The notes under the pieces were generated by a model. The model had not been told where the DNA came from and made no database searches. It was given only the letters and a program-made list of their open reading frames with translations. The position numbers and the translations under genes are program-made. This document shows positions 53,170-64,000 of a stretch of DNA of 64,000 nucleotides, piece after piece (within the stretch, counting starts at the first letter, position 1; each line of letters opens with the position of its first letter). Source of the DNA: JAPULR01 sp965238215 (GTDB taxonomy: Bacteria; Chloroflexota; Dehalococcoidia; Lucifugimonadales; GCA-2712585); the NCBI GenBank assembly GCA_965238215.1, contig OZ250180.1, positions 682,001 through 746,000 of the forward strand, given 5' to 3'.

Positions 53170-54563
53170 CAGTAGCCAAGCTCCTTTTCGATGTAGCTAA
53201 TGCCGTCGCTCACAATGTCCGCTATCTCGTCCACTTCCTGGGCGGAAAGCGTCAGCACAGGCGTCAGATTCAGATATGGGACGGTGCGAGTCAACAAACC
53301 GTTCTCCGCCAGTCGACGAGAGAGCTTGTCTCCCGCTCCCGGTATGGACGAAAGGGACTCCTTCGTAGCCTTGTCCTTCACCAATTCCACGGCGCACATT
53401 AGGCCCAGCCCGCGCACGTCTCCCACTATGGGATGCTCCTTCAGCGCAGTCAGACGGTCCAGCAAACGTTGGCCCATGATGGCGGAGTTCTCCACCAGTC
53501 CCTCCCGCTCGATTATGTCCATGTTGACCAGCGCCGCCGCCGCTCCCGCCGGATGTCCGCTGTAGGTATAGCCGTGCCGGAACGTGACGTCCTCCCCTCC
53601 GACAAAGGCCTCCGCCACCTGGTCCCTGACAATGCAGGCTCCCACGGGTTGATAGCCGCTCGTTATACCCTTGGCCACGGTGATTATGTCCGGCAGTACG
53701 CCGAAGTGCTCAATGGCGAACATCTTCCCTGTGCGCCCAAACCCGTTGATAACCTCGTCCGCAATCAGCAGCACCCCGTGGCGGTCGCAGATGTCCCGCA
53801 GCATGGGCCAGTACTCAGGTCCGGGAATCGCCACTCCCGACGAAACCGAAACAGGCTCCGCAATTACCGCCGCCACCGTCTCCGGCCCTTCCTCCAAAAT
53901 TATCTTCTCAACCGCCTCGGCGCACAGCACGGCGCACTCGGACGCCGTCTCGCCTCCCAGCTCGCACCGGTACGGCGAGGGCTGGGGCGCAACCCTCACT
54001 ATAGGCAGCATGGGCTCGAAGATGTCCCTGTTCACCCAGGGAGCCATGTTAACCGCCAGCGCCCCAAGGCTGACGCCGTGGTAAGACCCACGTCGCGAAA
54101 TGAACTTGACCCGCTCCTTATCCCCGCGGTTGAAATGATACTGACGCGCCATCTTCATGGACGTTTCCACCGAGTCCGACCCGCCGCTAGTGAAGAAGAC
54201 CCGATTCAGGTCCCCCGGCGCCAGCGACGCCAGTTTCTCCGCCGCCTTGATTGCCGGTATCGTGGCGTAGGCAAAGGTGTTGGCATAGTGCAAAGTAGAC
54301 ATCTGCTCATAGACGGCCCTGGCAATCTCCTCCCGCCCGTACCCCACGTTCACAAGGGCAAGCCCAGCGAACCCGTCGTAATATTCCTTACCGTGGATGT
54401 CCTTGATCTTCGCGCCTTTGCCCTCCGTCATAATCTGGAGACCGCCCTCCGCCGCCACGTCGTTCACCTGCTGAAACGGAAACCACAGGTTCGAAAGGGC
54501 CGCCTCTCGTAGTCCATCAAAGGTCTCACTCTCCATCCAACCTTCCAACCCTTTATAACTCAC
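53169..54563 (-). CDS. Class III (omega) aminotransferase
   Basis: 464 residues. The PLP lysine is Lys298 in VAKGITSGYQPVGA; the cofactor Asp lies in LLIADEVINGFGRTG. TSGGSDSVETSMKMARQY binds phosphate. These enzymes transfer amino groups between omega-amines and pyruvate or 2-oxo acids. First gene of a two-gene operon with the Gfo/Idh/MocA oxidoreductase (1-nt overlap). Confidence 0.92.
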   Translation of the reverse strand: MSYKGLEGWMESETFDGLREAALSNLWFPFQQVNDVAAEGGLQIMTEGKGAKIKDIHGKEYYDGFAGLALVNVGYGREEIARAVYEQMSTLHYANTFAYATIPAIKAAEKLASLAPGDLNRVFFTSGGSDSVETSMKMARQYHFNRGDKERVKFISRRGSYHGVSLGALAVNMAPWVNRDIFEPMLPIVRVAPQPSPYRCELGGETASECAVLCAEAVEKIILEEGPETVAAVIAEPVSVSSGVAIPGPEYWPMLRDICDRHGVLLIADEVINGFGRTGKMFAIEHFGVLPDIITVAKGITSGYQPVGACIVRDQVAEAFVGGEDVTFRHGYTYSGHPAGAAAALVNMDIIEREGLVENSAIMGQRLLDRLTALKEHPIVGDVRGLGLMCAVELVKDKATKESLSSIPGAGDKLSRRLAENGLLTRTVPYLNLTPVLTLSAQEVDEIADIVSDGISYIEKELGY

Positions 54564-54699
54564 AACAAACCTCCCAAATCAATCATTAGCACTTGTCCCT
54601 AAGAATACACCCACCAAGCTACAACTTGAAGAGGTGCCATCAGATTAGCGATTACGTAAAGTTGCTGAGGCTCGCCCCAAGTGTTAGAGTCAGGCCAAG

Positions 54700-55005
54700 A
54701 TGGAACAGACGACCTTAAATAACCCCGACGTTGAAAACTACAAACTCATGGTCCAAGGAGCTGGCCATGCGCTGGGTCTGTCAGGAATTAATCACTTTGA
54801 CGCGGTCACTGGAGATGACCAAGCCAAATACGACATGGCCCATCCGGACATCTCTGACGCCGTGCTGAACTACGACAAAGAAGTTGATGAGAACAACGGC
54901 CGCGGTGGGTTAGCTACCACCGAGTATCACAGGGAACCGGACTGCTCTCCCCACTCCTTCGACATCCTGGCTATATATGCCCTGTATCAGATGGTAGTGG
55001 ATTGA
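54700..55005 (+). pseudogene. Truncated, catalytically dead matrixin-like protease fragment
   Basis: A 101-residue frame. VQGAGHALGLSGINH corresponds to the zinc motif HEAGHALGLSxxxH of matrixin-type peptidases, but the first His and the catalytic Glu are replaced by Gln and Gly. The N-terminal part of the domain and any signal peptide are absent; a stop precedes the ATG in frame at 54685. The C terminus PDCSPHSFDILAIYALYQ is family-like and overlaps the next start (TGATG). Either a decayed gene or a small non-enzymatic derivative. Confidence 0.6.
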
Positions 55006-56309
55006 TGAAAAAGGCCACTTCCAATAGAACCGGCAAGATAATTCTCTACGCCCTAGCAGTGTTAGCGGTAATCGTTAGCATTCTTGGGGCTGGATTCCTA
55101 GTTCTTGTCATTATTTCCAGCGTGTTTATTGGATGGGGTAACAATGAAGAAGAAGGTGGCCCCATTCCTTACTGGGGTCTCAATCCCCCGTATCCGCCTC
55201 AATGGTCTGCTAACGGCACAAGCATACTATTTTCTCCTTGGGGGGCGACGCTGGTTGAAGCTGGGGCCAACGGTACTGATATCGAATATGTCAACGACGT
55301 TCATCATCCTAGCATCTCCCCTGACGGTACCCGGATGGCGTTCGCCACGCTGCGGCATGGGGATAACTACGATATAGGGGTCTCGAACCTGGATGGATCC
55401 AACTACCGCCGGCTGACAAAGACCAGGTATTTTGAAGGTAACCCGGTGTGGTCACCTGACGGTTCCCAAATCGTTTTCATCTTCAACCGTTTTACCAACG
55501 AAGACAACGAAGACTTTGATGATGAGGGACCTGCCGGTCTGTACATCATGGACGCCGACGGATCCGACGTGCGGATACTGGCCCACCAGGTTTACGGCAT
55601 TGGTCTTCAAGCCTGGTCCCCCGATGGCCGTACGTTGACATTCTTGGTATCGGAGGTACCTCCATCGGGTCGCTATAAGGACATCCGCTACTACATCCAC
55701 ACTGTGAGGCGTGACGGGTCCAACCTGACCAGGTTAGCCGAGTCTATCAGCCTGCCCGCCTGGTCTCCCGACGGCACAACCATAGCTTTTCTGGCGGATC
55801 GCCTGTCCATTGCCGCGATCAATCCCGACGGCTCCGGGCTACGGGAGATTGCCTACCTCCACCCTGGCTCCATTCCAGAGACTAGGACAGCTCCAATTGT
55901 GCACCTGTCTTGGTCTCCGGATGGTTCTGAAATACTGCTGCAGGATGATCCCTTCATCCTAGCAAAGGCCGACGGCTCCGGCTACGGCGTGTTCGACGTT
56001 CGTCTTGAGGAGCAAGCTCATGCCTCCTGGTCTCCGGACGGATCCAGGATTGCCGTTGACATACAAAGGTCCAAAAGTCACTTGGATGTATCCAACGCCA
56101 CCCTTTTCACGATGGCACGGGACGGGTCCGACAAGCGCGTCTTGGTAAGAACCTATATCAACGACGTCCTGTATAGCGTATATGGCGTACCCAATGAGCC
56201 ATGGGCAATGGAGTGGAAGTGGGTCTGGTACTCCCCAGAGGGCAAAATTATCTCCAGCACGGAAACGACCGTACTCGTAGGCCCGCCCAACTCCGTCCCC
56301 AACCCCTAA
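55005..56309 (+). CDS. Membrane-anchored PD40/TolB-like propeller protein
   Basis: 434 residues from ATG 55005. One N-terminal membrane helix (ILYALAVLAVIVSILGAGFLVLVIIS in pieces) anchors an outside beta-propeller of PD40 blades (ISPDGTRMAF, WSPDGSQIVF, WSPDGRTLTF, WSPDGTTIAF, WSPDGSEILL, WSPDGSRIAV). Blade linkers such as SNLDGSNYRRLTKTRY match the 45798 protein. It overlaps by one base the protease fragment upstream and converges on the amidase gene with a shared TAA/TAG. Confidence 0.82.
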   Translation: MKKATSNRTGKIILYALAVLAVIVSILGAGFLVLVIISSVFIGWGNNEEEGGPIPYWGLNPPYPPQWSANGTSILFSPWGATLVEAGANGTDIEYVNDVHHPSISPDGTRMAFATLRHGDNYDIGVSNLDGSNYRRLTKTRYFEGNPVWSPDGSQIVFIFNRFTNEDNEDFDDEGPAGLYIMDADGSDVRILAHQVYGIGLQAWSPDGRTLTFLVSEVPPSGRYKDIRYYIHTVRRDGSNLTRLAESISLPAWSPDGTTIAFLADRLSIAAINPDGSGLREIAYLHPGSIPETRTAPIVHLSWSPDGSEILLQDDPFILAKADGSGYGVFDVRLEEQAHASWSPDGSRIAVDIQRSKSHLDVSNATLFTMARDGSDKRVLVRTYINDVLYSVYGVPNEPWAMEWKWVWYSPEGKIISSTETTVLVGPPNSVPNP

Positions 56310-57778
56310 ATCTCCGGCCTCCGCCGGTGCCACGGCGTCGCCTGCTCGTAGGCGTGGGCCACCGCCAGAATCACATCCTCCCGGAAGGGCCTCCCGATAA
56401 GCTGCAGCCCAATGGGCATCCCGCCCCTCTCCGGCCCTGCGAAACCGCAAGGAACGTTCATCGCAGTCAGGTTGGAAAGCGGTACAAGCGGCGTGTGGTC
56501 CGGGCCGCGCATCAACAGGTCCGCCGAGTCCTGCTTGCTGGCGGGCATCACGTTCGGCTTGATTCGGGGCGCCGTCACCCGCATTGTGGGCGACGCCAGC
56601 ACGTCGAACCGCCCTAGCGCGTCGTGCACCTGCCGGCGCAGCATCGCCCGCAGACGTTGCACCTTCGTGTAATACTGCCCCGGCACCAGGCTTCCCGTCA
56701 GTAACTTCACCTGCTGGTCATAGTCAAACTCCGTCAACCGTTCGTCGACCCACTCCTTGTACCGTGCGGGCATCTCCACGTACATATGCGTATAGAAGAT
56801 AATCCGTGCCCAAGGCGCTAACGGCACCGAAACTTCCTCCACCTCCGCCCCTAGATCAACCAGCATCTCCACCGCCCGCCAGAACGCCCGACGTACCTCC
56901 GGCGTCACCTGCTCGTCGTCGACCAGCTCCTTTACAACCCCCACCCTGAACCCCTTGCCGGACTCTCCTGCGGGAAGCCTGCCCGTCAACGCCTTGCGGA
57001 AATCGGGTACGGGAACATCAGCCGTGTTCGGGTCTTTGGGGTCATAGCCGCAGATGGGTTGCAGCGTAATAGCGCAGTCCTCTACTGTGCGCGACATCGG
57101 CCCCGCTTGGTCCATCGACCAGATTATCGGCATCAGCCCATACCGGCTCACCCTGCCCCAGGTGGGCCGAAGTCCCACCACACCGCACCAGGACGATGGA
57201 TGTCGGATGGACCCGGACGTGTCTTCTCCCAAGGACGTGGCGCAAAGAGCAGCGCCCACCGCCGCCCCGGAGCCGGAACTGGAGGACCCCGGCTCGTAGT
57301 CCGTATTCCATGGGTTACGCGTCCGACCGTATGGAAACATGAACCGCCCACCCGAAGCGAACTCGCTCATGTTCAGCTTCCCCAACAACACCACGCCGGC
57401 CTTCTTGATCCGTGCGATGACCGTCGCGTCTTCCTCCGGCACGAAATTCCGCAAAAGCGTCGAAGCGTTTGTCGTCCGAATCCCCTTGGTCAGCATCTGG
57501 TCCTTAACCGCTATGGGAATACCATGCAGGGGCCCCAGATATTCGCCCCGCCCAATCTGCTCCTCCGCCCGCCGCGCCTGCGCCATCGCCTCATCAGCCA
57601 CGACCGTTATGTAAGCAAACAATCGGGGATTCAACCGATCGACCCGCTCAAGATACGTCTCCGTAAGCTCCACCGGAGACACCTCCCTGGATTTCACCAG
57701 GCCGGAAAGCTCCACTACTGACAAAAAAGGTAAGTCTGCTCTGTTCACAACACATCCTTCAGAAACAATTGCGCTCAT
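56306..57778 (-). CDS. Amidase-signature family amidohydrolase
   Basis: 490 residues. The Ser-cisSer-Lys triad is visible: Lys92 (IAVKDQM), the GSSSSGSGAAV cluster with the cis-Ser near 168, and the nucleophile Ser190 in DTSGSIRHP. GatA-like in layout, but without gatC or gatB nearby, so a free amide hydrolase is more likely. A later GTG (VNRADLPFLS) could also be the start. Confidence 0.9.
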   Translation of the reverse strand: MSAIVSEGCVVNRADLPFLSVVELSGLVKSREVSPVELTETYLERVDRLNPRLFAYITVVADEAMAQARRAEEQIGRGEYLGPLHGIPIAVKDQMLTKGIRTTNASTLLRNFVPEEDATVIARIKKAGVVLLGKLNMSEFASGGRFMFPYGRTRNPWNTDYEPGSSSSGSGAAVGAALCATSLGEDTSGSIRHPSSWCGVVGLRPTWGRVSRYGLMPIIWSMDQAGPMSRTVEDCAITLQPICGYDPKDPNTADVPVPDFRKALTGRLPAGESGKGFRVGVVKELVDDEQVTPEVRRAFWRAVEMLVDLGAEVEEVSVPLAPWARIIFYTHMYVEMPARYKEWVDERLTEFDYDQQVKLLTGSLVPGQYYTKVQRLRAMLRRQVHDALGRFDVLASPTMRVTAPRIKPNVMPASKQDSADLLMRGPDHTPLVPLSNLTAMNVPCGFAGPERGGMPIGLQLIGRPFREDVILAVAHAYEQATPWHRRRPEI

Positions 57779-57866
57779 GGCGCATTTTCTAACTACCAGT
57801 TAGGAGTGTCAACACACCTAACCCACCCACTCAGCCGTACCGGACCAACCCGGTCGGAAGCGCAAG

Positions 57867-58196
57867 CTACTTCTCAGGCAGGCTCAAGGCGAATTCGACC
57901 CCCGCCCGTACCCAATCCAGCAGCCCCTCGTCGTTGGATACCCCTTCCGGCCTCACCATTACGAACCCCCGCATCGGCCGACCCGTCACGTCCATGGCTT
58001 GGCAGTTTGGCCTCCCCAACGCCTCCTCATACCCCTCCGGCCCCACCCTCACCATCAGCCGGTCCTTGTGGACGCCCAACGTCATGTTGCCTTTCACCAT
58101 GAAGGCCAGGCCGCCGAACATCTTCTCCTGCGCCACACCTTCTTGAACGTCCAACGCCCGTTCCACCCGCTCCGCTAGCCGCTCATCGTAGGCCAT
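57867..58196 (-). CDS. TfoX N-terminal domain protein
   Basis: 109 residues, only the TfoX_N domain: EKMFGGLAFMVKGNMTLGVHKDRLMVRVG. In gamma-proteobacteria TfoX regulates competence, but lone TfoX_N proteins elsewhere have no assigned function. Confidence 0.87.
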   Translation of the reverse strand: MAYDERLAERVERALDVQEGVAQEKMFGGLAFMVKGNMTLGVHKDRLMVRVGPEGYEEALGRPNCQAMDVTGRPMRGFVMVRPEGVSNDEGLLDWVRAGVEFALSLPEK

Positions 58197-58237
58197 TGGC
58201 CCCTTATCCGCCCTTCCTGCAAAACGCGTCCAAACCG

Positions 58238-59422
58238 CTACTCCCTGTGCCGGAACAACCCGAAGGAGCTGGTGTACCCATGAAGATACGTTGTTCCCTG
58301 CACAGGCCCAATCTCGCCATTGCAGAAGAAGCCCCCAACCGGAATCTCCCCCATCAGGTCGCGGAATATCCCCGTGTCGTGGTCCGGCTGGCCGTACAGA
58401 TACACCCCGCGCCCAAGGCAGGAAAAGAGGAGCGCCCCCTCCACGCCCGTCTCTCGGTATCTGTCCCGGTACTGATTCACCAGGGCTGTCAGGTCTTCGG
58501 TGGAAGTCTGCGCGTCCCTCAGATGAAACTGCACTATCTGACCCTCCCGCAGCCGCTCGCCGATAGCCAGCGCCCCGGATCGAGGGTCCATCCCGACTAT
58601 GTTTCGAATCAGAAAGTCGCCCAACTGCGGATACTCTTGGAACTCGTCCATCACCACCCCAAGAAACAGCGAATGGCGCGCCAACTCCCTGTCACGCTCG
58701 CTGAGCACCTGGTACAGATCTCGAAGGACCTCCAGCGCCGGCGCGCCGTCCAACTCCAGCAGAACGTTGTTGTTGCACCGCGTCAGGTTCATGGGCTTGC
58801 CTATGGGCCGGCATCCCTGCGCCACAATCGTGTCTATGACCACGTCGCCTTGAAAGGCCAGACCCACCGCGCCGGAGCGGTGGACCTCCCCGTCCAGCAT
58901 CAGAGCGTTCGACCCCGGCTCCTGTCCCCCGCTAGCCATCCCTCCAACCTTCACGCTGTGCCGGAACGCGTAGTCCAGCCCCAGCAGCAGGTTGTCGCTG
59001 CGAATCGTGAAAGGGTCCGTTATCAGCAGAAACTGCGGGTATTCGTCCGACGTGGTCCCCACCAGCGACTCCCAAGCGCTTGGGGAAGCGTCCAGGTCCG
59101 GCAGCGACTCGTTCACGACGTGGAAGGGCGTCACCGAAACCCTCGGCAGCGACGCCGCCGTCAGCGAGAAACCTGCCCGCTGCTCGATCTCACGCCCGCC
59201 GCCAATGACCCCGCCCGCAGAGCAGCCAATGATATGCTTGGGCGACAGCCGTTCCGTCACCATCTCAGGTATCCGTTCGTATGCCCCCCGGTGATGGGGC
59301 GAAGCGAAGACCACTGCCAGGTCCACTGTTTCCGACTCCAGACCTTCTCTAACCGATGCCACGCACCGGTCCAAGGCCTCCTCTAAGGAGGAATTATCCG
59401 AGGAAGCGGAGGACCATTTCAT
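58238..59422 (-). CDS. FIST N/C domain sensory protein
   Basis: 394 residues. The N-terminal FIST domain has IIGCSAGGVIGGGREIE and the C-terminal FIST_C segment has GALLFSCLGRG...GIFRDLMGEIPVGGFFCNGEIGPV in pieces. FIST proteins are thought to sense small ligands, possibly amino acids, and act with signalling partners; no kinase or cyclase gene is adjacent. Confidence 0.88.
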   Translation of the reverse strand: MKWSSASSDNSSLEEALDRCVASVREGLESETVDLAVVFASPHHRGAYERIPEMVTERLSPKHIIGCSAGGVIGGGREIEQRAGFSLTAASLPRVSVTPFHVVNESLPDLDASPSAWESLVGTTSDEYPQFLLITDPFTIRSDNLLLGLDYAFRHSVKVGGMASGGQEPGSNALMLDGEVHRSGAVGLAFQGDVVIDTIVAQGCRPIGKPMNLTRCNNNVLLELDGAPALEVLRDLYQVLSERDRELARHSLFLGVVMDEFQEYPQLGDFLIRNIVGMDPRSGALAIGERLREGQIVQFHLRDAQTSTEDLTALVNQYRDRYRETGVEGALLFSCLGRGVYLYGQPDHDTGIFRDLMGEIPVGGFFCNGEIGPVQGTTYLHGYTSSFGLFRHRE

Positions 59423-60016
59423 CGTACCCTCCAGTCAAACGAACTGCCCCGAGTATACCAAATCCACCTTCACCATGCCCGCCCAATACACAAATCACCA
59501 GACTTCAGGAAGGCCCAAAATCCCTTCCCGCTTGATGGGGCAAGGTTAGAGCCTGCCCTCGTGGAGACGGGGGATGGGGGTGACAACACCACCTACTTCT
59601 TGTCCTCGCGAATGCGGGGACCCATCCCTCTTTCCCATGCCCCGTGCCACTCTGAGCGAAGCGCAACCCCCCCACATGTCATTCTGAGCGGAGCGAAGCG
59701 ACACACACATTTCATTCTGAGCGGAGTCGAAGAATCTCGTTGCCCGACACGCGCTCCATTTCCCCCACTGACATCTTCCCATTGCCCAAATTTCAGCTCC
59801 TCTGTTAACATCGCCCCCATGAATCAAACATCTCTTCTACATAGCCGCCACCCGGACACCCTGGCGTAGGGAGGTTCGGGCGCATTCAACGGATTTTCGG
59901 CGATGCAACTGAAACTGCCGTTGCTCCAAAGGGCAGATGGCCTATCGCCTTGTTCTATGCAGCCAGGAAGTCCGTTCGACGGGGTCTGTAGCTAAAGGAG
60001 GGTCTCGTCCCCACTC
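59423..60016. repeat. Intergenic gap with nested repeat elements
   Basis: No gene. It contains a TGGGGCAAGGTTAG...ATGGGGGTGA element with a hairpin insert (59550-59573), one TTGTCCTCGCGAATGCGGGG copy (59599) and three CATTCTGAGCG-type copies (59648-59745). Confidence 0.7.
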
Positions 60017-60463
60017 CTACCAACGTTTATATGGCAGGAACTTTCCAGACATGGTGACCTGCACCCGGTCTCCGTCCGGGGACTCCACCCGATCCACCGT
60101 GACGGTAAAGTCTATCGCGCTCATAATGCCGTCCCCAAATTTCTCGTGGATGACCTCCTTGAGCGGAACGCCGTAGACCTGCATGATCTCATAGAACCGG
60201 TATATCAACGGATCAGTGGGGACGACAGGACCCAAGCCCTTCATCGGGCATTCCGTCAGCTCCGCAGTAACATCGGGGCCAAGCTCCAGCAAATCCGCAA
60301 GACGGGTGGCCTCCTCCGGCGTGGCGCTGGCCTGTCTGTAGACCAAGGCCGCTACCCAAACTTCGTCATGACCGAGGGCTTGGGCCAAGTCAGTAAAGGA
60401 CAAGCCCAAGTTGCGCTTGGCTGCTAGCAGTGTCTTCGTAGTACTTCCGAGTTCAAGGGCCAC
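60017..60463 (-). CDS. cynS: Cyanate hydratase (cyanase)
   Basis: 148 residues from GTG with AAGGAG upstream. It converts cyanate and bicarbonate to ammonia and CO2. An N-terminal helical domain precedes the catalytic domain with Arg89 and Glu92 (YRFYEIMQVYG) and Ser115 (GIMSAIDF), matching Arg96/Glu99/Ser122 of the E. coli enzyme at a constant offset. No cynT or cyanate transporter is adjacent, so the role may be detoxification or use of external cyanate as nitrogen. Confidence 0.95.
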   Translation of the reverse strand: MALELGSTTKTLLAAKRNLGLSFTDLAQALGHDEVWVAALVYRQASATPEEATRLADLLELGPDVTAELTECPMKGLGPVVPTDPLIYRFYEIMQVYGVPLKEVIHEKFGDGIMSAIDFTVTVDRVESPDGDRVQVTMSGKFLPYKRW

Positions 60464-60641
60464 TTTTCAATCTCCTTTTCGTAAACAGGGCAACGCTCCA
60501 AACGGCGCCACTACACCCGTTATAGGGATGAATTCTACTCACAGCAGGCCAACTTTTCCAGTGCACGTTGATCGCACCCTCCCCACTGGCCTCCCACCGC
60601 CCTCATAGTGCACAATAGGAGAAAATCCCCCCGGAGGCGTC

Positions 60642-62702
<2,061 letters not shown>

Positions 62703-62762
62703 AATATATGTCCTCCATCCATTACCCTATGCACAGATTACGAAACTTACTGGAATGAAGCC

Positions 62763-62969
62763 ATGACGCAGCAAGAAAGAATATCTGCTCCCAAGTTCCC
62801 TCAAAGCGAAAGGCCTGATGATGCTTCTTCGGAAGATCAATCATGGTTCTGGACGGACGAGTGGCAAGCTGAAGAAGAAGCTGCGTCCCGCGAAATAGAA
62901 GACGGTGAACTTTCACCTCCTTTCGCTAACGTGGACGACGCTGCGGAGTGGCTTAATTCTTCGGAGTGA
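62763..62969 (+). CDS. Putative type II antitoxin
   Basis: 68 residues, acidic. WFWTDEWQAEEEAASREIEDGE is the C-terminal signature of antitoxins paired with RelE/YafQ-like toxins, usually after an AbrB-type DNA-binding domain. That domain is largely missing, so the antitoxin may be truncated or begin upstream. The toxin gene starts 9 nt downstream. Confidence 0.6.
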   Translation: MTQQERISAPKFPQSERPDDASSEDQSWFWTDEWQAEEEAASREIEDGELSPPFANVDDAAEWLNSSE

Positions 62970-62978
62970 CCACCCATA

Positions 62979-63269
62979 ATGGGTCGTCGTACCGGCCCAT
63001 TGCGACTTGTGTTTGCTCCTCAATTTCGGCGCGCCCGTAGAAAGAAAACTCCAGAACTCCAGCGTGCGTTGGACGCCAAAGTTGAACGCCTCCGCACCAA
63101 CCCCGGTCATCCCTCTCTGCGCCTCAAGAGAGTGCACAGTGTCAGATTTGAGGGAGTATGGGAAGCTTCCGTCACCATGTCATGCCGAATTACCTTTCAG
63201 TACGGGGCTGACAACTCCAGCATAATCTTGCGCAACTGCAACGGCCACGATGTGTTCAGATCGCCCTAA
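62979..63269 (+). CDS. RelE/YafQ-like toxin
   Basis: 96 residues, basic. LRTNPGHPSLRLKRV and CRITFQYGADN...ILRNCNGHDVF are typical of the RelE/ParE superfamily mRNA-cleaving toxins. Partner of the upstream acidic protein. Confidence 0.7.
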   Translation: MGRRTGPLRLVFAPQFRRARRKKTPELQRALDAKVERLRTNPGHPSLRLKRVHSVRFEGVWEASVTMSCRITFQYGADNSSIILRNCNGHDVFRSP

Positions 63270-63313
63270 ACATCAAGAAGCCGCCGACGTGACCGAGGGG
63301 ATAGAAGCGTAAC

Positions 63314-63820
63314 ATGAACTTTGCCAACCGCACCATCTGGACCGCGGACAACATAGAAATCCTCCCGGGCATCGACTCCGAATGCGTCGACCTCGTATAT
63401 CTAGACCCGCCCTTCAACTCCAACCGCGACTATGCCGCACCCATCGGTAGCAAGGCCGCCGGTGCCGCCCTCCGCTCCCTCGGCCCCATGCTCTCCCAAT
63501 ACGCCGGCGGCATGGGACGTTGGCTTGCCGCCCTGAACTTCCATCTGGGCCAACCCAAGGAGGTCGCCCTAATAGGCGACCTGAATAGCGACGCCGCCCA
63601 GGACATGCTGGAAGAGATCTACTTCCGTTATCTGCCCAACCGCGTCCTCGCCGCCTCCGAGCTAGGAGACCCCGCCGGAAGCCACCCCCTCCCCCTCCTC
63701 CGACACAAGACCCTCGTCGACGGCCAGCCCGCCGCCTACGTCTGCCGAAACTACGTCTGCCAGCTCCCCGTCACCACCCCCAACGCCCTCGCCACCCAAC
63801 TCCAATCCCCCACTAACTGA
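63314..63820 (+). pseudogene. Chimeric ORF: DNA methyltransferase N terminus joined to a duplicated YyaL tail
   Basis: 168 codons. Residues 1-48 are the start of a site-specific DNA methyltransferase (ADNIEILPGI, DLVYLDPPFNSNRDY motif IV). From about 63455 the frame continues without break into a copy of the last ~115 residues of the 60642 protein (RSLGPMLSQYAGGMGRW...), about 95% identical at DNA level. The junction is at GCCGCC/GCC-rich microhomology (GSKAAGAALRS). The methyltransferase lacks the remainder of its catalytic domain, so it is almost surely inactive; whether the product is made is unknown. Confidence 0.8.
63453..63820 (+). repeat. Second copy of the YyaL 3' segment
   Basis: Fused in frame to the methyltransferase fragment. 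The toxin-antitoxin genes lie between the two copies. Confidence 0.85.
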
Positions 63821-63872
63821 CCAAACGCGCCTTGTGGTCAAACTATCAGCCTGAAAACGGAGAACCATCAGA

Positions 63873-64000
63873 TTGAACGCCAAAAGAGAGATTTCCAAGA
63901 CGGGCATAGCCATTGAAAGGACCAGAAATCTCATTGATCAGGCCATGCCAAGAAAACAGACTCTTTTCCTTCCTGATTTTGACTATGCCTCGTTAGCGCC
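63873..64000 (+). CDS. Start of an unidentified gene running off the window
   Basis: TTG at 63873, 9 nt after GGAGA, opens at least 42 codons (NAKREISKTG..., MPRKQTLFLPDFDY). A lower-GC stretch than its neighbours; it could belong to the restriction-modification locus suggested by the methyltransferase fragment. No family is recognised from this short piece. Confidence 0.35.
   Translation, partial: MNAKREISKTGIAIERTRNLIDQAMPRKQTLFLPDFDYASLA

Overview
The window is a 64 kb stretch of a GC-rich bacterial chromosome. The housekeeping gene order and the accessory content (DUF3090 with an SCO1664-type kinase-like protein, bacterial luciferase-family flavin oxidoreductase, paired amidohydrolases, class III aminotransferase, amidase, many secreted repeat lipoproteins) suggest a Chloroflexota member, probably Dehalococcoidia/SAR202-like. 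That placement is inference from content; there is no rRNA or tRNA gene here to confirm it.

Layout. 1-6.9 kb is a forward housekeeping run: topA (3' part), xerC-like recombinase, aroQ, M24 aminopeptidase, efp, xseA, xseB, PHP phosphoesterase, purN. 7.3-11.1 kb is a reverse block clpP-tig-aspS. At 11.5 kb is a peroxiredoxin whose peroxidatic cysteine codon is TGA, followed by a SECIS-like hairpin: a probable selenoprotein. Rhomboid and rex follow on the forward strand. 13.7-21.2 kb is a complete reverse F1Fo-ATP synthase operon (I/Z-B-small ORF-E-F-H-A-G-D-C); it has a ~100-residue domain inserted in subunit a and a previously untracked 32-codon membrane peptide between atpB and atpE.

21.4-48 kb is dominated by exported proteins: a HExxH metalloprotease with four PPC-like domains, two giant plant-type LRR lipoproteins (three and six N-cap/LRR/C-cap modules), a BNR propeller, a collagen-like lipoprotein, and PD40 propellers, one fused to LRRs. 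Between them lie small-molecule enzymes (LLM oxidoreductase, PIG-L deacetylase, two amidohydrolases, ThDP enzyme) and duplicated MazG genes. 48-60 kb holds a repeat-rich intergenic island, an AAA ATPase + DUF4276 pair (candidate defence module), Gfo/Idh/MocA oxidoreductase, class III aminotransferase, a second relic-protease/PD40 unit, amidase, TfoX-N and FIST proteins. 60-64 kb has cyanase, a DUF255/thioredoxin-like protein, a toxin-antitoxin pair and a chimeric ORF joining a DNA methyltransferase start to a duplicated tail of the DUF255 gene.

Intergenic gaps carry several families of short hairpin repeats; one small hairpin appears nested inside two other families. No CRISPR array, insertion sequence, rRNA or tRNA was recognised.
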